Shown here piece by piece: positions 1 to 9,600 of a DNA stretch of 15,804 nt (position 1 is the stretch's first letter; each line of letters starts with the position of its first letter). The notes beneath the pieces are model-generated. The model saw only the letters and a list, made by a program, of their open reading frames with translations. It did no database searches and had not been told where the DNA came from. A program made the position numbers and the translations under genes. This DNA comes from Draconibacterium orientale (GTDB lineage: Bacteria > Bacteroidota > Bacteroidia > Bacteroidales > JAADGE01). The DNA lies in assembly GCA_020718265.1 (NCBI GenBank), contig DYSM01000033.1:1-15804 (forward strand), written 5' to 3'.

Positions 1-1873
1 ATATCTCAACATATTTAGTATTTCCGGTAGATGCTTCGCTGTATTCCGAGAAGAACACCGCGGGGGTGGTTACAGGCGTTGTTATTGTTATAACTATAGG
101 TGTAGAATTTGTGAGCGACATTCCGTTTGTTGCAGAGGCTCTTATCGTAATATCTTCGGCAATATCGTAGCTCAAATCGGCAAAAGTTACAGCTGAAGTT
201 CCGTTTGCCATTACTTTTGTCAATGTTCCGGACAATACACCTTTAGTTACTAAACCTATAGTAATTTCGGTATCTTCCGTAACATTTTGAGTAGCTCCGT
301 TTATGTCTGCCGAAGTTACAGTCAGACTAAACGTTTGTCCTGTATATGGGCTTGCAGGAGTCTGTTCAGATACAATTAGCGTCGAAGCAACCAACGGATA
401 GACAACTGAATACGAGTATTCTGTCGAATTTATTGTATAGTTTTCATCAACTACACCAATCATGTAATAAACCGTTGAGCCGTCTGCTTGTGCAGGAATG
501 ACACCGTTATAATTGTCGCCCGTATTCAAAGTCATAGAAACAGCGTTATCAGCTACTGTAACCGGCTGAACTGTTGAATAATACAATGTTGCGGTAAAAG
601 TCGTAGTTGCAACGACATCTGCCGATACCGTAACACTGTTGCCGGATGTCGGAGACTGTGGCGTGTGCGATACATTGCTGATTGTAGGTTCCGCGGGCGG
701 AGTAATCGGTCTAATCGTAACTGCAACAGCATCGGAAGTTGTAAGCGACATACCGGCATTTCCTACGGCATGAATGTTGATAACTTCAGCTGCATTATAG
801 CTTAAATCCGTAAGAGCAACCGATGACGTTCCGTTCAAAATTGTTCCGGTTAATGTACCGGAAAGAGACCCTTTTACAACAAGAGAAACAGCTACTTCGG
901 TATCTTGTGTAACATTCTGTGCAATTCCGTTAGCATCTACAGATTTTACCATAAGGCTGAAAATTTGGTCAACTTCCGGAGACGCAGGATTTACACCTGA
1001 AATTGCAAGTTTTACCGGCACGGTAGGTAATGACGTAACCGAACCTGCAAGCGTAACATCTTTTGATGTTGCACCTGCCGATGCAGCTGTGAGTGTAGCG
1101 TTGTAGTCTGTTGCCGTTTTACCGGCTGCTAAACGTACATACACAATTTTATCAACCGCGCCTGCGTTTGGAGCAATACTTAAATCTAAAGCTTCTGCCG
1201 AGAAATTAGTAGCATCGGTATAAGATAACTCGTAATCAGCCGGTAAGGCTACTGTAACATTTCCGGTCAAATCAGCACCTGTTATAGTGAATGATTGTGT
1301 TGCAGACGGTCCTGAGCCTTCAACATACGTGAAACCGCTTAATGATGCCGGATTTACACCTACCGCGGGGGTTGCAACCGCAGGAGCTGTCAGAGAAATC
1401 TCTCCGATAGCTATATTTCCGTTCACTTTAGTTCTATAAACCCACTTTATAAATCGCGTATCGGATTTAAAGCTTGAGAACGTTTGGGGAACGCTAACTC
1501 CGTTAGTAAGTGCAGTACTGTTATCATCTGTAAATGAATGCACTGTGGTGTAAGTGCTTCCATCAGCCGACTCTAATACGTCAAATACGCCGCTGAATGA
1601 GGGAGGAGGTGTGGCTCCCTGATTCCATTTCATGGTAAATGACAGAGCTCCTGGAACTCCGCTAAAATTGAGTATCAGATTGTCATCCTGAGTGTCAAAT
1701 TTCATTTTTGGCGAAGTGGAATAATCTGTTCCCAAGTTAGTGTGCGTCAAACCTGTAACAGCCGTTGGCTTACCAAGGTCATACGTAAACGGTAAAGTTG
1801 CCTGCCCGAGCAGGTTATTTGCCCATCCTATCGAAAGGAAGGCAAACAGAAAAAATAATAGATTTTTCTTCAT
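1..1873 (-). CDS. Secreted multidomain surface protein, N-terminal part (runs off the left edge)
   Basis: Reading the minus strand from the ATG at 1873-1871 gives an open frame of 624 codons with no stop, continuing past base 1, so the C-terminus is missing. Residues 1-24 are a signal peptide (MKKN, then a Leu/Phe-rich core, then NNLLGQA). Residues about 26-170 form a beta-rich domain (LPFTYDLGK...) of a type common in exported Bacteroidetes proteins. About 172-280 is an Ig-like unit starting GVNPASLSGFTYVEGSGPSA. Residues 289-387 and 499-597 are two copies of one beta-sandwich repeat, separated by a different Ig-like domain starting near 395 (PTISNVSHTPQSP). At 607-624 FFSEYSEASTGNTKYVEI matches the opening of a lamin-tail (LTD) domain. 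Family knowledge suggests T9SS export and a sorting domain at the unseen end. The start is supported by the signal peptide and a promoter 25 bp upstream. The ligand or enzyme activity is unknown; a catalytic domain could lie off the edge. Confidence 0.9.
   Translation of the reverse strand, partial: MKKNLLFFLFAFLSIGWANNLLGQATLPFTYDLGKPTAVTGLTHTNLGTDYSTSPKMKFDTQDDNLILNFSGVPGALSFTMKWNQGATPPPSFSGVFDVLESADGSTYTTVHSFTDDNSTALTNGVSVPQTFSSFKSDTRFIKWVYRTKVNGNIAIGEISLTAPAVATPAVGVNPASLSGFTYVEGSGPSATQSFTITGADLTGNVTVALPADYELSYTDATNFSAEALDLSIAPNAGAVDKIVYVRLAAGKTATDYNATLTAASAGATSKDVTLAGSVTSLPTVPVKLAISGVNPASPEVDQIFSLMVKSVDANGIAQNVTQDTEVAVSLVVKGSLSGTLTGTILNGTSSVALTDLSYNAAEVINIHAVGNAGMSLTTSDAVAVTIRPITPPAEPTISNVSHTPQSPTSGNSVTVSADVVATTTFTATLYYSTVQPVTVADNAVSMTLNTGDNYNGVIPAQADGSTVYYMIGVVDENYTINSTEYSYSVVYPLVASTLIVSEQTPASPYTGQTFSLTVTSADINGATQNVTEDTEITIGLVTKGVLSGTLTKVMANGTSAVTFADLSYDIAEDITIRASATNGMSLTNSTPIVITITTPVTTPAVFFSEYSEASTGNTKYVEI
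83..379 (-). repeat. Surface-protein domain repeat, copy 2
   Basis: Encodes residues 499-597 and aligns with copy 1 almost without gaps (QNVTEDTE, KGVLSGTLTK, NGTSAV, DLSYD, GMSLT). It ends about ten residues before the lamin-tail-like domain. It is probably a structural spacer repeat. Confidence 0.8.
713..1009 (-). repeat. Surface-protein domain repeat, copy 1
   Basis: Encodes residues 289-387 of the partial surface protein. It shares with copy 2, 210 residues downstream, the pattern S-x3-PASP near the start, then QNVT(Q/E)DTE, K-G-x-LSGTLT, NGTS and DLSY. The resemblance is at protein level; the DNA copies have drifted apart. Confidence 0.8.
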
Positions 1874-1897
1874 GTTATTAAAATTTAAAATAAAGTC

Positions 1898-1932
1898 CAA
1901 AGATAATTTATTTTTAGGACAAGTTGTGCAAA
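1898..1932 (-). promoter_or_regulatory. Bacteroidetes-type promoter of the left-edge surface protein
   Basis: On the minus strand TATCTTTG (1905-1898) matches the -7 consensus TAnnTTTG exactly. A TTTG (1932-1929) lies 23 bp upstream, close to the expected position of the -33 element. The predicted start near 1891 gives a short leader of about 18 nt. The promoter lies downstream of the preceding gene's terminator, so the surface protein should be its own transcription unit. Confidence 0.7.
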
Positions 1933-1961
1933 CGTTTGTTAATTTTGTATTAATGTATTGT

Positions 1962-2008
1962 AAACAAAAAAAACTTTCCGGAATTTGAGAATTTCCGGAA
2001 AAGTTTTC
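1962..2008 (-). terminator. Intrinsic terminator of the alpha-oxoamine synthase gene
   Basis: On the minus strand an inverted repeat (arms 2007-1993 and 1983-1970, core TTCCGGAAA, one bulged base, about 9-nt loop) is followed directly by eight T residues (1973-1966). It begins 24 bp after the stop codon of the gene ending at 2032. Hairpin plus T-run in this orientation is a standard Rho-independent terminator. On the plus strand the downstream side has only a broken T-run, so it should act mainly on the minus strand. Confidence 0.85.
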
Positions 2009-2031
2009 TTTATTTGTGAGTTTTCTGCTGA

Positions 2032-3279
2032 TTATTTTTGATAATTATGCATTTCAGTTACTTGATATTTCCCGTTTTTGAGATTTTCGGCAACGTGTGA
2101 AAATGCTTCAAGGGTTTTTTCGATATGCTCATCGGTGTGCATTGCTGTCGGTATCAGGCGCAACATAATTTTGCCTTTAGGAATAACGGGGTAAACAACT
2201 CCGGAGCAGAAAATTTTGTAATTTGAACGTAAATCTCTAATGACTTCGGATATTAACGCGGCATCGCCGTCAAAAAACACAGGGGTAACGGGCGACTCGG
2301 ATACTCCGAGATTAAAACCTTTGTCGCGCAGGGCTTTTTGTAATTTATTTACTACATTCCAGAGTTTATCGCGCTGTTCGGAGCTGTTTCTGATGATTTC
2401 CAAACGTTTCAATGCACCTTTTACCATGGGCATCGGCAATGATTTTGCAAAAATCTGTGAGCGCATGGTGTAAGCCAAATAATTGATGACATCTTTTGTT
2501 GAGGCAACAAAGCCGCCGATGCCTGCCATAGATTTTGCGAACGTCCCAAAATAGATGTCCACGCCGTCTTGAACGCCGAAATGTTCAGCCGTGCCTGCAC
2601 CTGTTTTGCCCATTGTGCCGAAACCGTGTGCATCGTCAATCAACAACCGGAATTCATATTTTTGTTTGAAATCCACAATGGCTTTAATATTTCCCAAATC
2701 GCCTTCCATCCCGAAAACGCCTTCCGTTATCAGTAAAATACCGCCGCCCGATTGTTCAACGTATTTTGTGGCATGTTGCAACTGTTTATCCAAACTTTCC
2801 ATGTTATTGTGCTGATAAACAAAGCGTTTGCCAATATGCAGCCGTGCGCCGTCGAGAATACATGCGTGTGAATCGGAATCGTACACAATCACGTCCTTTC
2901 TGTCCACGAGCGAATCAATAATTGAGACCATGCCTTGGTAACCGTAATTGAGCAAATATCCGGTTTCTTTGCCGACAAAAGTTGCAAGTTCCTGCTCGAG
3001 TTGCTCGTGAAACTTAGTTTGTCCGCTCATCATGCGTGCGCCCATAGGATATGCCATGCCGTATTCTGCCGCCGCATCTGCATCAGCTTTTCGCACATCG
3101 GGGTGATTTGCCAAACCGAGATAATTGTTTAGACTCCAAATTATCATGTCTTCGCCGTGGAACTTCATTACCGGTCCGATTTCACCTTCCAATTGAGGGA
3201 ATGTCAAATATCCGTGAACAGCTTCGCGATATTTACCCAAATCTGTTTTGGAAATATCTAATTTCTTAAAAATATCCAT
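2032..3279 (-). CDS. PLP-dependent alpha-oxoamine synthase (serine palmitoyltransferase / cysteate acyltransferase-like)
   Basis: A complete 415-residue cytosolic enzyme, near the usual family length of about 400. Members condense an amino acid with an acyl thioester and release CO2. Visible hallmarks: SLNNYLGLANHP (49-60), the substrate-loop region YPMGARMMSG (77-86), SHAC with PLP-stacking His138, TEGVFGMEGD (185-194), IDDAHGFG with Asp215 and His218 for the PLP ring, and TFAKS with Lys249 as the Schiff-base lysine. All catalytic residues are present. Similarity to long forms found across Bacteroidetes, and this phylum's lipids, favour serine palmitoyltransferase (sphingolipid backbone) or cysteate acyltransferase (capnine/sulfonolipid backbone). 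Glycine C-acetyltransferase (KBL) and BioF are less likely: no tdh or bio gene is adjacent. Substrate cannot be fixed from sequence. It is monocistronic, with its own promoter and terminator. Confidence 0.93.
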   Translation of the reverse strand: MDIFKKLDISKTDLGKYREAVHGYLTFPQLEGEIGPVMKFHGEDMIIWSLNNYLGLANHPDVRKADADAAAEYGMAYPMGARMMSGQTKFHEQLEQELATFVGKETGYLLNYGYQGMVSIIDSLVDRKDVIVYDSDSHACILDGARLHIGKRFVYQHNNMESLDKQLQHATKYVEQSGGGILLITEGVFGMEGDLGNIKAIVDFKQKYEFRLLIDDAHGFGTMGKTGAGTAEHFGVQDGVDIYFGTFAKSMAGIGGFVASTKDVINYLAYTMRSQIFAKSLPMPMVKGALKRLEIIRNSSEQRDKLWNVVNKLQKALRDKGFNLGVSESPVTPVFFDGDAALISEVIRDLRSNYKIFCSGVVYPVIPKGKIMLRLIPTAMHTDEHIEKTLEAFSHVAENLKNGKYQVTEMHNYQK

Positions 3280-3310
3280 ATATTCTTTATTTAGTGAAAA
3301 ATATTTTTTG

Positions 3311-3318
3311 CAAAGGTA
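3311..3318 (-). promoter_or_regulatory. -7 box of the alpha-oxoamine synthase gene
   Basis: TACCTTTG on the minus strand (3318-3311) is an exact TAnnTTTG match, 31 bp upstream of the ATG at 3279. The predicted leader is about 25 nt and A/T-rich. I see no TTTG at the expected -33 position. Confidence 0.6.
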
Positions 3319-3649
3319 ATAATATTCATTTTTCCGCAGGTAATCTTAATCTATTTATTTTTTTACTGATTTTTTTTATGAAGTCAAATATGCTGTGATT
3401 TTTCTTGCACAGAATTAAGGATGAGTTCAGTATAAAAAGTCATAAAGTTGAAAGTTTGTAAAGTTAAATTACGGATAATAAGCAATTTACTTAAATTATA
3501 AAATATTTTCAAAAACACTGATAATCAAGCATATAGATTGTTTAGCTAAAATAAAACAGGCTTTTTAGACCGGACTCATGGATTTTAATATATCATGTAT
3601 TTTTTTCTGAATTTCATCAAAAAAATAGAAAAAGACGAAACTTTTGCCC

Positions 3650-3657
3650 TAAATTTG
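3650..3657 (+). promoter_or_regulatory. -7 box of the giant surface-protein gene
   Basis: TAAATTTG matches TAnnTTTG exactly and lies 37 bp before the ATG at 3695, giving a predicted leader of about 30 nt. No TTTG is found at the expected -33 distance. The sequence just before the start (ATAATAAAA) has no Shine-Dalgarno, as usual in Bacteroidetes. Confidence 0.6.
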
Positions 3658-3694
3658 TCGTAATAGTAAGTGTTTTTACTTTATCATAATAAAA

Positions 3695-6600
3695 ATGAAA
3701 AATTACGCATTATTACCTATTCTAAAATTCTTGACAGTAATCGTTTTATTGTTAGGACTTAATTTTCAAACTTTCGCCCAAACCGGACCTGCTGGCGTGG
3801 GCAATTCGGGCGGAACATCGGGGCAGCCCGCCAATAAAATCTGGTTCGATGCCGCCGCACTCAGTTATGCCGATTTGGCAGCCGTGAGTACTTGGGCTGA
3901 CAAATCGGGGAATGCAACCGATGCCGCGCAGGCTACCGCATCTCGACAACCTCAATTCCGAACCGGACAACTAAACGGCTTTCCGGCAGTGTTGTTTTAC
4001 AATTCCGGCGGCGGAAATGAGGATTTTCTTCCCTTTAACGGAAATGTGATTGCCGCAACCGATTACACCTTAGTATATGTAGCTGCAAAACGAACAGCGG
4101 GAGCAAAATGGGTGATGGGCGGAACAACCAATTCCGGTGCAAATCAGAATTTGCATTTCGGTTGGCAGAGCGATACACAATTCAAATACCACCATTGGGG
4201 AAATGATTTCACCGGAACTAATTTGAATACCACCGAAACCGGCGGAACTACCGTTGGAACTTACGGAATTTTTACGCTTTTGTGCGACGATGCCGATGCT
4301 GCAAACGACCGATACGTTTTTCAAAATAATGCTCAAATCGGGCAAGGAGCAACCCCGACACACTTGGTTTCGTGGAACGGTGCCGGAATGGGCGGCTCGC
4401 CACAAGTTTCGAGTTATTCCGACATTAACATTGCCGAAGTCATTGCCTATTCAAACGCGCTAAATGCGGCGCAACTTCAAATTGTACATCAATATTTGGA
4501 AGTAAAATACGGCATTACAATTGCTAACGACCTTTATACACCGGATGCCGCCTACAAATACGAAACCGCAGGTATCGGTATAAAATCTTCACAAAAACAT
4601 TCAAGAGCCTCATCATCAGGATTTTACATCTCGGAAGATGCCGGAACGCTTCATACAAACGGCGAGTTTGTGTTTTTCAGTCATAACAACACCACAAATT
4701 CTGCCGTTTTGACAGATTTACCTGCCGGCGTTGAAGAACGTTGGGCACGCGATTGGTTTGTGGACAAAACCGGCACAACAGCCGCCGATGTAAAATTGAT
4801 TTTTGACCTCCCCGAAGGCATTTCAGGCGGGCAATATCCCGGAACGCTTGCGGATTACGTGCTTTTATATCGAAACTCAACTTCCGGAACTTATACAGAA
4901 CTCTCAATTGCAGCCGCATCGGGCGATGCCGACCAAATTCAATTTTCGGTTTCGGACGCAAACTTAGCAGACGGCTACTACACGCTTGGCACAAAAGATA
5001 AAACTGCAAGCCCTGTAATCGGAATCAGCGGACGTACGTGGTATGCACTCATATCGGGCAATTGGGACAATTGGCAAGTGTGGACGCTCGACCCGGCGGG
5101 TATGTTACCTGTAAACTCGGGGCACGAAATTCCGCAAATTCATGACAAAGTAGTCATTCACTCCGGAAAAACCGTAACAGTCCAAGCTGTTTCAGGTGCA
5201 ATAACGGTAGCCGGCATAACTCTCGAAGGTAAACTTGACTTGCAAAATACACTCGGACACAGTTTTACAACCATACGCGGCTCGGGAAAAATCATGATGT
5301 CTGCCGACAATTTCCCTGCCGGCAATGCCTCACATTTTTACACCGCCGGACAAGGCGAAGGAACGGTTTTGTATTATGGCACCGGATATTCACTGTCTGC
5401 AAATCGCGAATTTTTCAATGTAGAAGTCGAACTTACAAACTCTGCCGACATTTTGACACTCGCAACGGATTATCAAATTAACGGAAATTTTACCGTAAAA
5501 AAAGGAAAATTTCAAATCAACGATGCCACAAACGATGTGATTCGTAAACTGACCGTAAACGGAGATGTTTTGGTGGAAAGTGCCGCTCAAATTACGGTCG
5601 GAACAGGAAATCCGATTTTGACAAAAGCTTATGACATCGGAACCGGAAACATGCCCGATGACTTTGCTGTTGATTATCACGATATTTACCATAAATTTAA
5701 AATCTTCGGAAATTTCACAAACAACGGAACTATACGCCTGACAAACCAAGCTGTGCCCGATTACAACGATTTCACAACCACAGGTGCCGTGAGCGTATAT
5801 CTAATGGGCAGTCAAGATAAATCCATGATATTGAACGGAATAACCGATTTTTACAACTTAATTATCAACAAAGGAACAGACAAAACGTATGTTCAAACCA
5901 TTGTTTCGGCAAATATTGCAAATTTCAACCTTTACGGTGCAAATTCCTGCGGACGCATTACTGCCGGAGGTTATTCAACAGCTAATCCACTGGTACGCAA
6001 AGCATTGTGGATTCAAAACGGAACGCTCAAACTTACCGGTGCACTACTTATCCCAACACTGAGCGAAGGCGGCAATGAAGGCGGAAACGGCGACTTTGCC
6101 ATCGGTCAAAATGCCTGCCTTTGGATAGCCGGCTCCGGAGTTTCGGTTTATGTTACCGCAACCGACTTAGCACAAGTTCCTGCCGGCGTGGACTGGATTG
6201 AAACAAACGGAAGCGTGCAGGCTTTATCTGTGTACGGTAAATTCAGAATTTCGGATGGCTATTTTGATACCCGAAACTCGGCAGGTTTTATTTTTTGGAA
6301 CACAACCGACGCACAAGTGCAAATTGACGGCGGTATTGTGCACACCGCACAACTCCGAAGCGCGAACGGCGGCGGCGGCGTTGCCTCTTATGTTCAAACC
6401 GGAGGAGAATTTTATGTTGAAGGCAATGTTGTTTTCCCGACTGCCTCCGTTGACATAGGCTATCCCTTGTTCGGATTTGACGATGCTTCGGGCGTTTTCA
6501 ATATGTCGGGCGGCGAACTCATTATTCGAGATGTTTGTGTTACGAGCGTACCGGCTGTAACAACCGTAAGCAACGCACTTTACATTCCGTCAGCCGAAGG

Positions 6601-9600
6601 TAATTACAACGTAACCGGCGGTAAAGTTATAATCGAAACCGCAAGCGGAAATACCGCCGAAATCGGTTGCACCGCGCCGCTGTGGAGTTTGGAACTCAAA
6701 CGGCTTTCGGGTGCGGGAACTTCCGTAACTCGACTGACAAAACATTTAAAAGTTCTCAATATTTTGACCATAAATGCAAATACGCAATTGGATGTTCAAG
6801 ATGATTTTGATGCTACGGATAAAGATTTGTATATCGGTAGTAATTTTGACTACCAAAACGGTGGTTCGTATCTTGCACATTCAAATACAACGTATTTTAT
6901 CGGCGACCAACAGACGCAAATTTTGGTAAAAAATACCACAAACGCCGGCGAATTGAAATTCAACAATCTGACAATTCAAAAAAATCAGCGGTACACCACC
7001 ACATCGTTTCATCCTGTCAGCGTAAACGGATATACGCGTGCGGCAACCAATCATCCGATAGAAATTTTGGGTGATTTTAACATCTCGCGCGGCGAGTTCG
7101 ACTACAACCGTTGGGATATTCACCTGAAAGGAAATTTGGAAATCGTGGACGGTCAAATTATTGAAACCGATACACCCGACGGAAAACTTGTATTAAACGG
7201 AACAGCTTTGCAAACCCTCAAAGGCGCAACCGGTAAAGAACAAGCCTTCGGAAATTTTGAACTGAACAATGCCGCCGGCGCAAAACTTTTGTCCAATATC
7301 AATGTAACGAATTTCATTCTTACGACCGGAATTATGGATTTGGATATTTACAATTTGGATGTCCAAGGCGCAGCAAGTACAACAGGCACATACTCAACAA
7401 CATTGATGTATCAAACCGCCGGAAACTCCGGAGACGGCGGTCTTTCGCTTTATATCAACGGAAACGGAACGTATTTGTTCCCGATTGGAACAAATGCAAA
7501 TTCTTCAACCCGATATACGCCTGCAAGTGTTTTAATATCAGGATATTCCGACGACGGAAGACTTCAAATTAATCCTTCGGACGAAATTTTGTCCACAACC
7601 GCAACGCCGGACAACGTACTTTCGTATCATTGGCGAACTCGACACGCAAATTTTACGACATTGCCAACCGTTTCATACACATTCAATTACGATGAAAGTG
7701 ATTTGGACGGTTCACTGAATGAAGCACTGTTCGTTCCGGGAAAAGTTTTAGACCAAACTCCATACACTCGTTCGAGTGAAAGCGATACGGAGGTTGATGA
7801 AACGCTGAATACCATTGTGTTCAACGGCAGCGGAAGCGGGTTTACACTCGAAAAAGCCGCTTACACAGCCGGTATGCCCACGCGCTTTGTCGGAACACCC
7901 AACATTTTCTTTACGCGAAACACAGGAGGTTATGCCGGAAAGTTTTGGACTGATGTTACCGCATGGTCAAATGTCGGATTCAACGGGGCAGCTGCTACAA
8001 CGTATCCGCAAGCAGGAGACATTGTGAAAATCGGTTACGGAGGAAGCCCGGGCGCAAATAATCATCATTACATCATCATAAACAGCACTGTTTCATGTGC
8101 AGAAGTTGAATTTGTGAAAAATCCGAACGCCGGCGAACGCAACGGACGCATCGCTATTGTGGAAGGAAATACAGCGAATTTGAACCGTGTTTACGGCGAA
8201 GGCGAATTTAATACATTTATCAAAACTGCTTTTACAACAACTGTTAATGCTGATTTTCAAGAATTTGCTGAAAATACAAACAGCACATACATGTATAAGA
8301 GCGTTGATAACGCTACACATATAATTCCGGTCGGTTTCCCAACGGTTTATCCGAATTTGTCCGTTGAAATGCCCGGAACATTTATTTTTCCATACGATGT
8401 TACCGTAAACGGATATTTTAACACGTCAGGAGGTTGCAATTTGCAGTTTAATGATGGTGCTGCCGGCGATTTTCAAATCAACGGCGATATGAAAGCCGGA
8501 GGTTATCTGACCGGTAAAATCTTTTTCCCCGCCTCCGGCACTGCCCGAACGGTTACCGTGAACGGAAATATTGAGCTTGGTTGGATTCATGTTTTAAACT
8601 ACCAAGTGAACAGCGACTGCGAAATTTCTGTAAAAACCGGCGGCGCAACAAATGTCGTTCACACGCTGAAAGTAGGCGGAAACATCAATATTTGGGGCGG
8701 AAATCGAGCCACAAAAGATGCTGTTTTCGACTTATTTACCGACAATACAGGCGGAGCAAACGTAAAATTGGAACTTTTCGGCGATAACGATAAGACATTC
8801 TACAACGCAACCGCACGTGTTTCTCAACTTTATCGTCTGGTTATGAACAAACAAGAAGGTAAGAAATTCGATTTTGATTATCCGTTTACTTTGCACGGTC
8901 CAACAGATTCAGACCCCAAAGCTCTCGAACTTATCAGCGGCGATTTATCTTTAAAACATTCAGGTATAAATATTTACCTCACAAGCGGCGGAGCGAATTT
9001 CCGAATTCCGAAGGAAGCCTCCTTAAACGCACAAAACGCAACCTTGCGTGCTTCCGGAATAAATACAGGTATTTGGCTCGACGGTGCAATGACCTGCGGC
9101 TACAACAGCCAATGGCTTTTAAATGAAGGCGATAACAATTATATCGAATACTCAGCATCAGGTTTATCAAAAATCGTTGTTTTTCAGGGCGATTTGTATG
9201 TAGGTTCACAAATTCGCCGCGCAACAAACACGGAGGAAGGCATTTTGACCTTCAAAGTAAATCATGCAAACAACGACATCGTTATCGGCACGGATAACTT
9301 CATTCCCGAAAACGCTCGCGGTGTATTTGAAATTCTCAATGCCGGCAGTGAATTCTATATGATTGCCGGTTCGCAAATCAATATTGTGAATGCGCAAGCA
9401 AATCCGACGTTCCCGACTTCGTATATCGCTCCGGAAACATACAGTCTGGAAGCCGGCTCTTACATCAATTTCGGAAACGATGCAAACACGCGCACAGCAC
9501 AAACGATGGGCTTATATGCCGGAATTCCGCTGTGCAATATCAACCTAAATTCCGTAAACAGCCCAACCGTAAAATTGTGGAACGTTCCGCTGACTCTTAC

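Larger units (their letters stand above)
3280..3694. other. Divergent intergenic region, 415 bp, no gene
   Basis: Very A/T-rich, separating the leftward lipid enzyme gene from the rightward giant gene. It holds one -7 box for each side (3311-3318 minus, 3650-3657 plus). In the middle, AAAGTT occurs three times at close spacing (3444, 3451, 3460), and there is a weak inverted repeat CTGTG...CACAG around 3390-3414. I see no convincing ORF, RNA gene or riboswitch. At about 330 bp the distance between the two promoters is longer than needed and could hold regulator sites, but none is recognisable. Confidence 0.6.

Noticed and set aside
1740..1988. 82-codon plus-strand open frame across the left surface-protein start
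   Set aside because: It overlaps the signal-peptide coding region, promoter and terminator of minus-strand genes, and the translation looks like random sequence.
2032..3279. Naming the enzyme kbl or bioF
   Set aside because: The shared fold and active site make these names tempting, but no threonine-dehydrogenase or biotin gene is adjacent and the length and motifs fit the Bacteroidetes lipid-type forms at least as well.
3390..3414. Inverted repeat CTGTG...CACAG as a terminator or operator
   Set aside because: The stem is only about 5 bp with a 10-nt or longer loop, in A/T-rich DNA, with no T-run in a useful position for either neighbouring gene.
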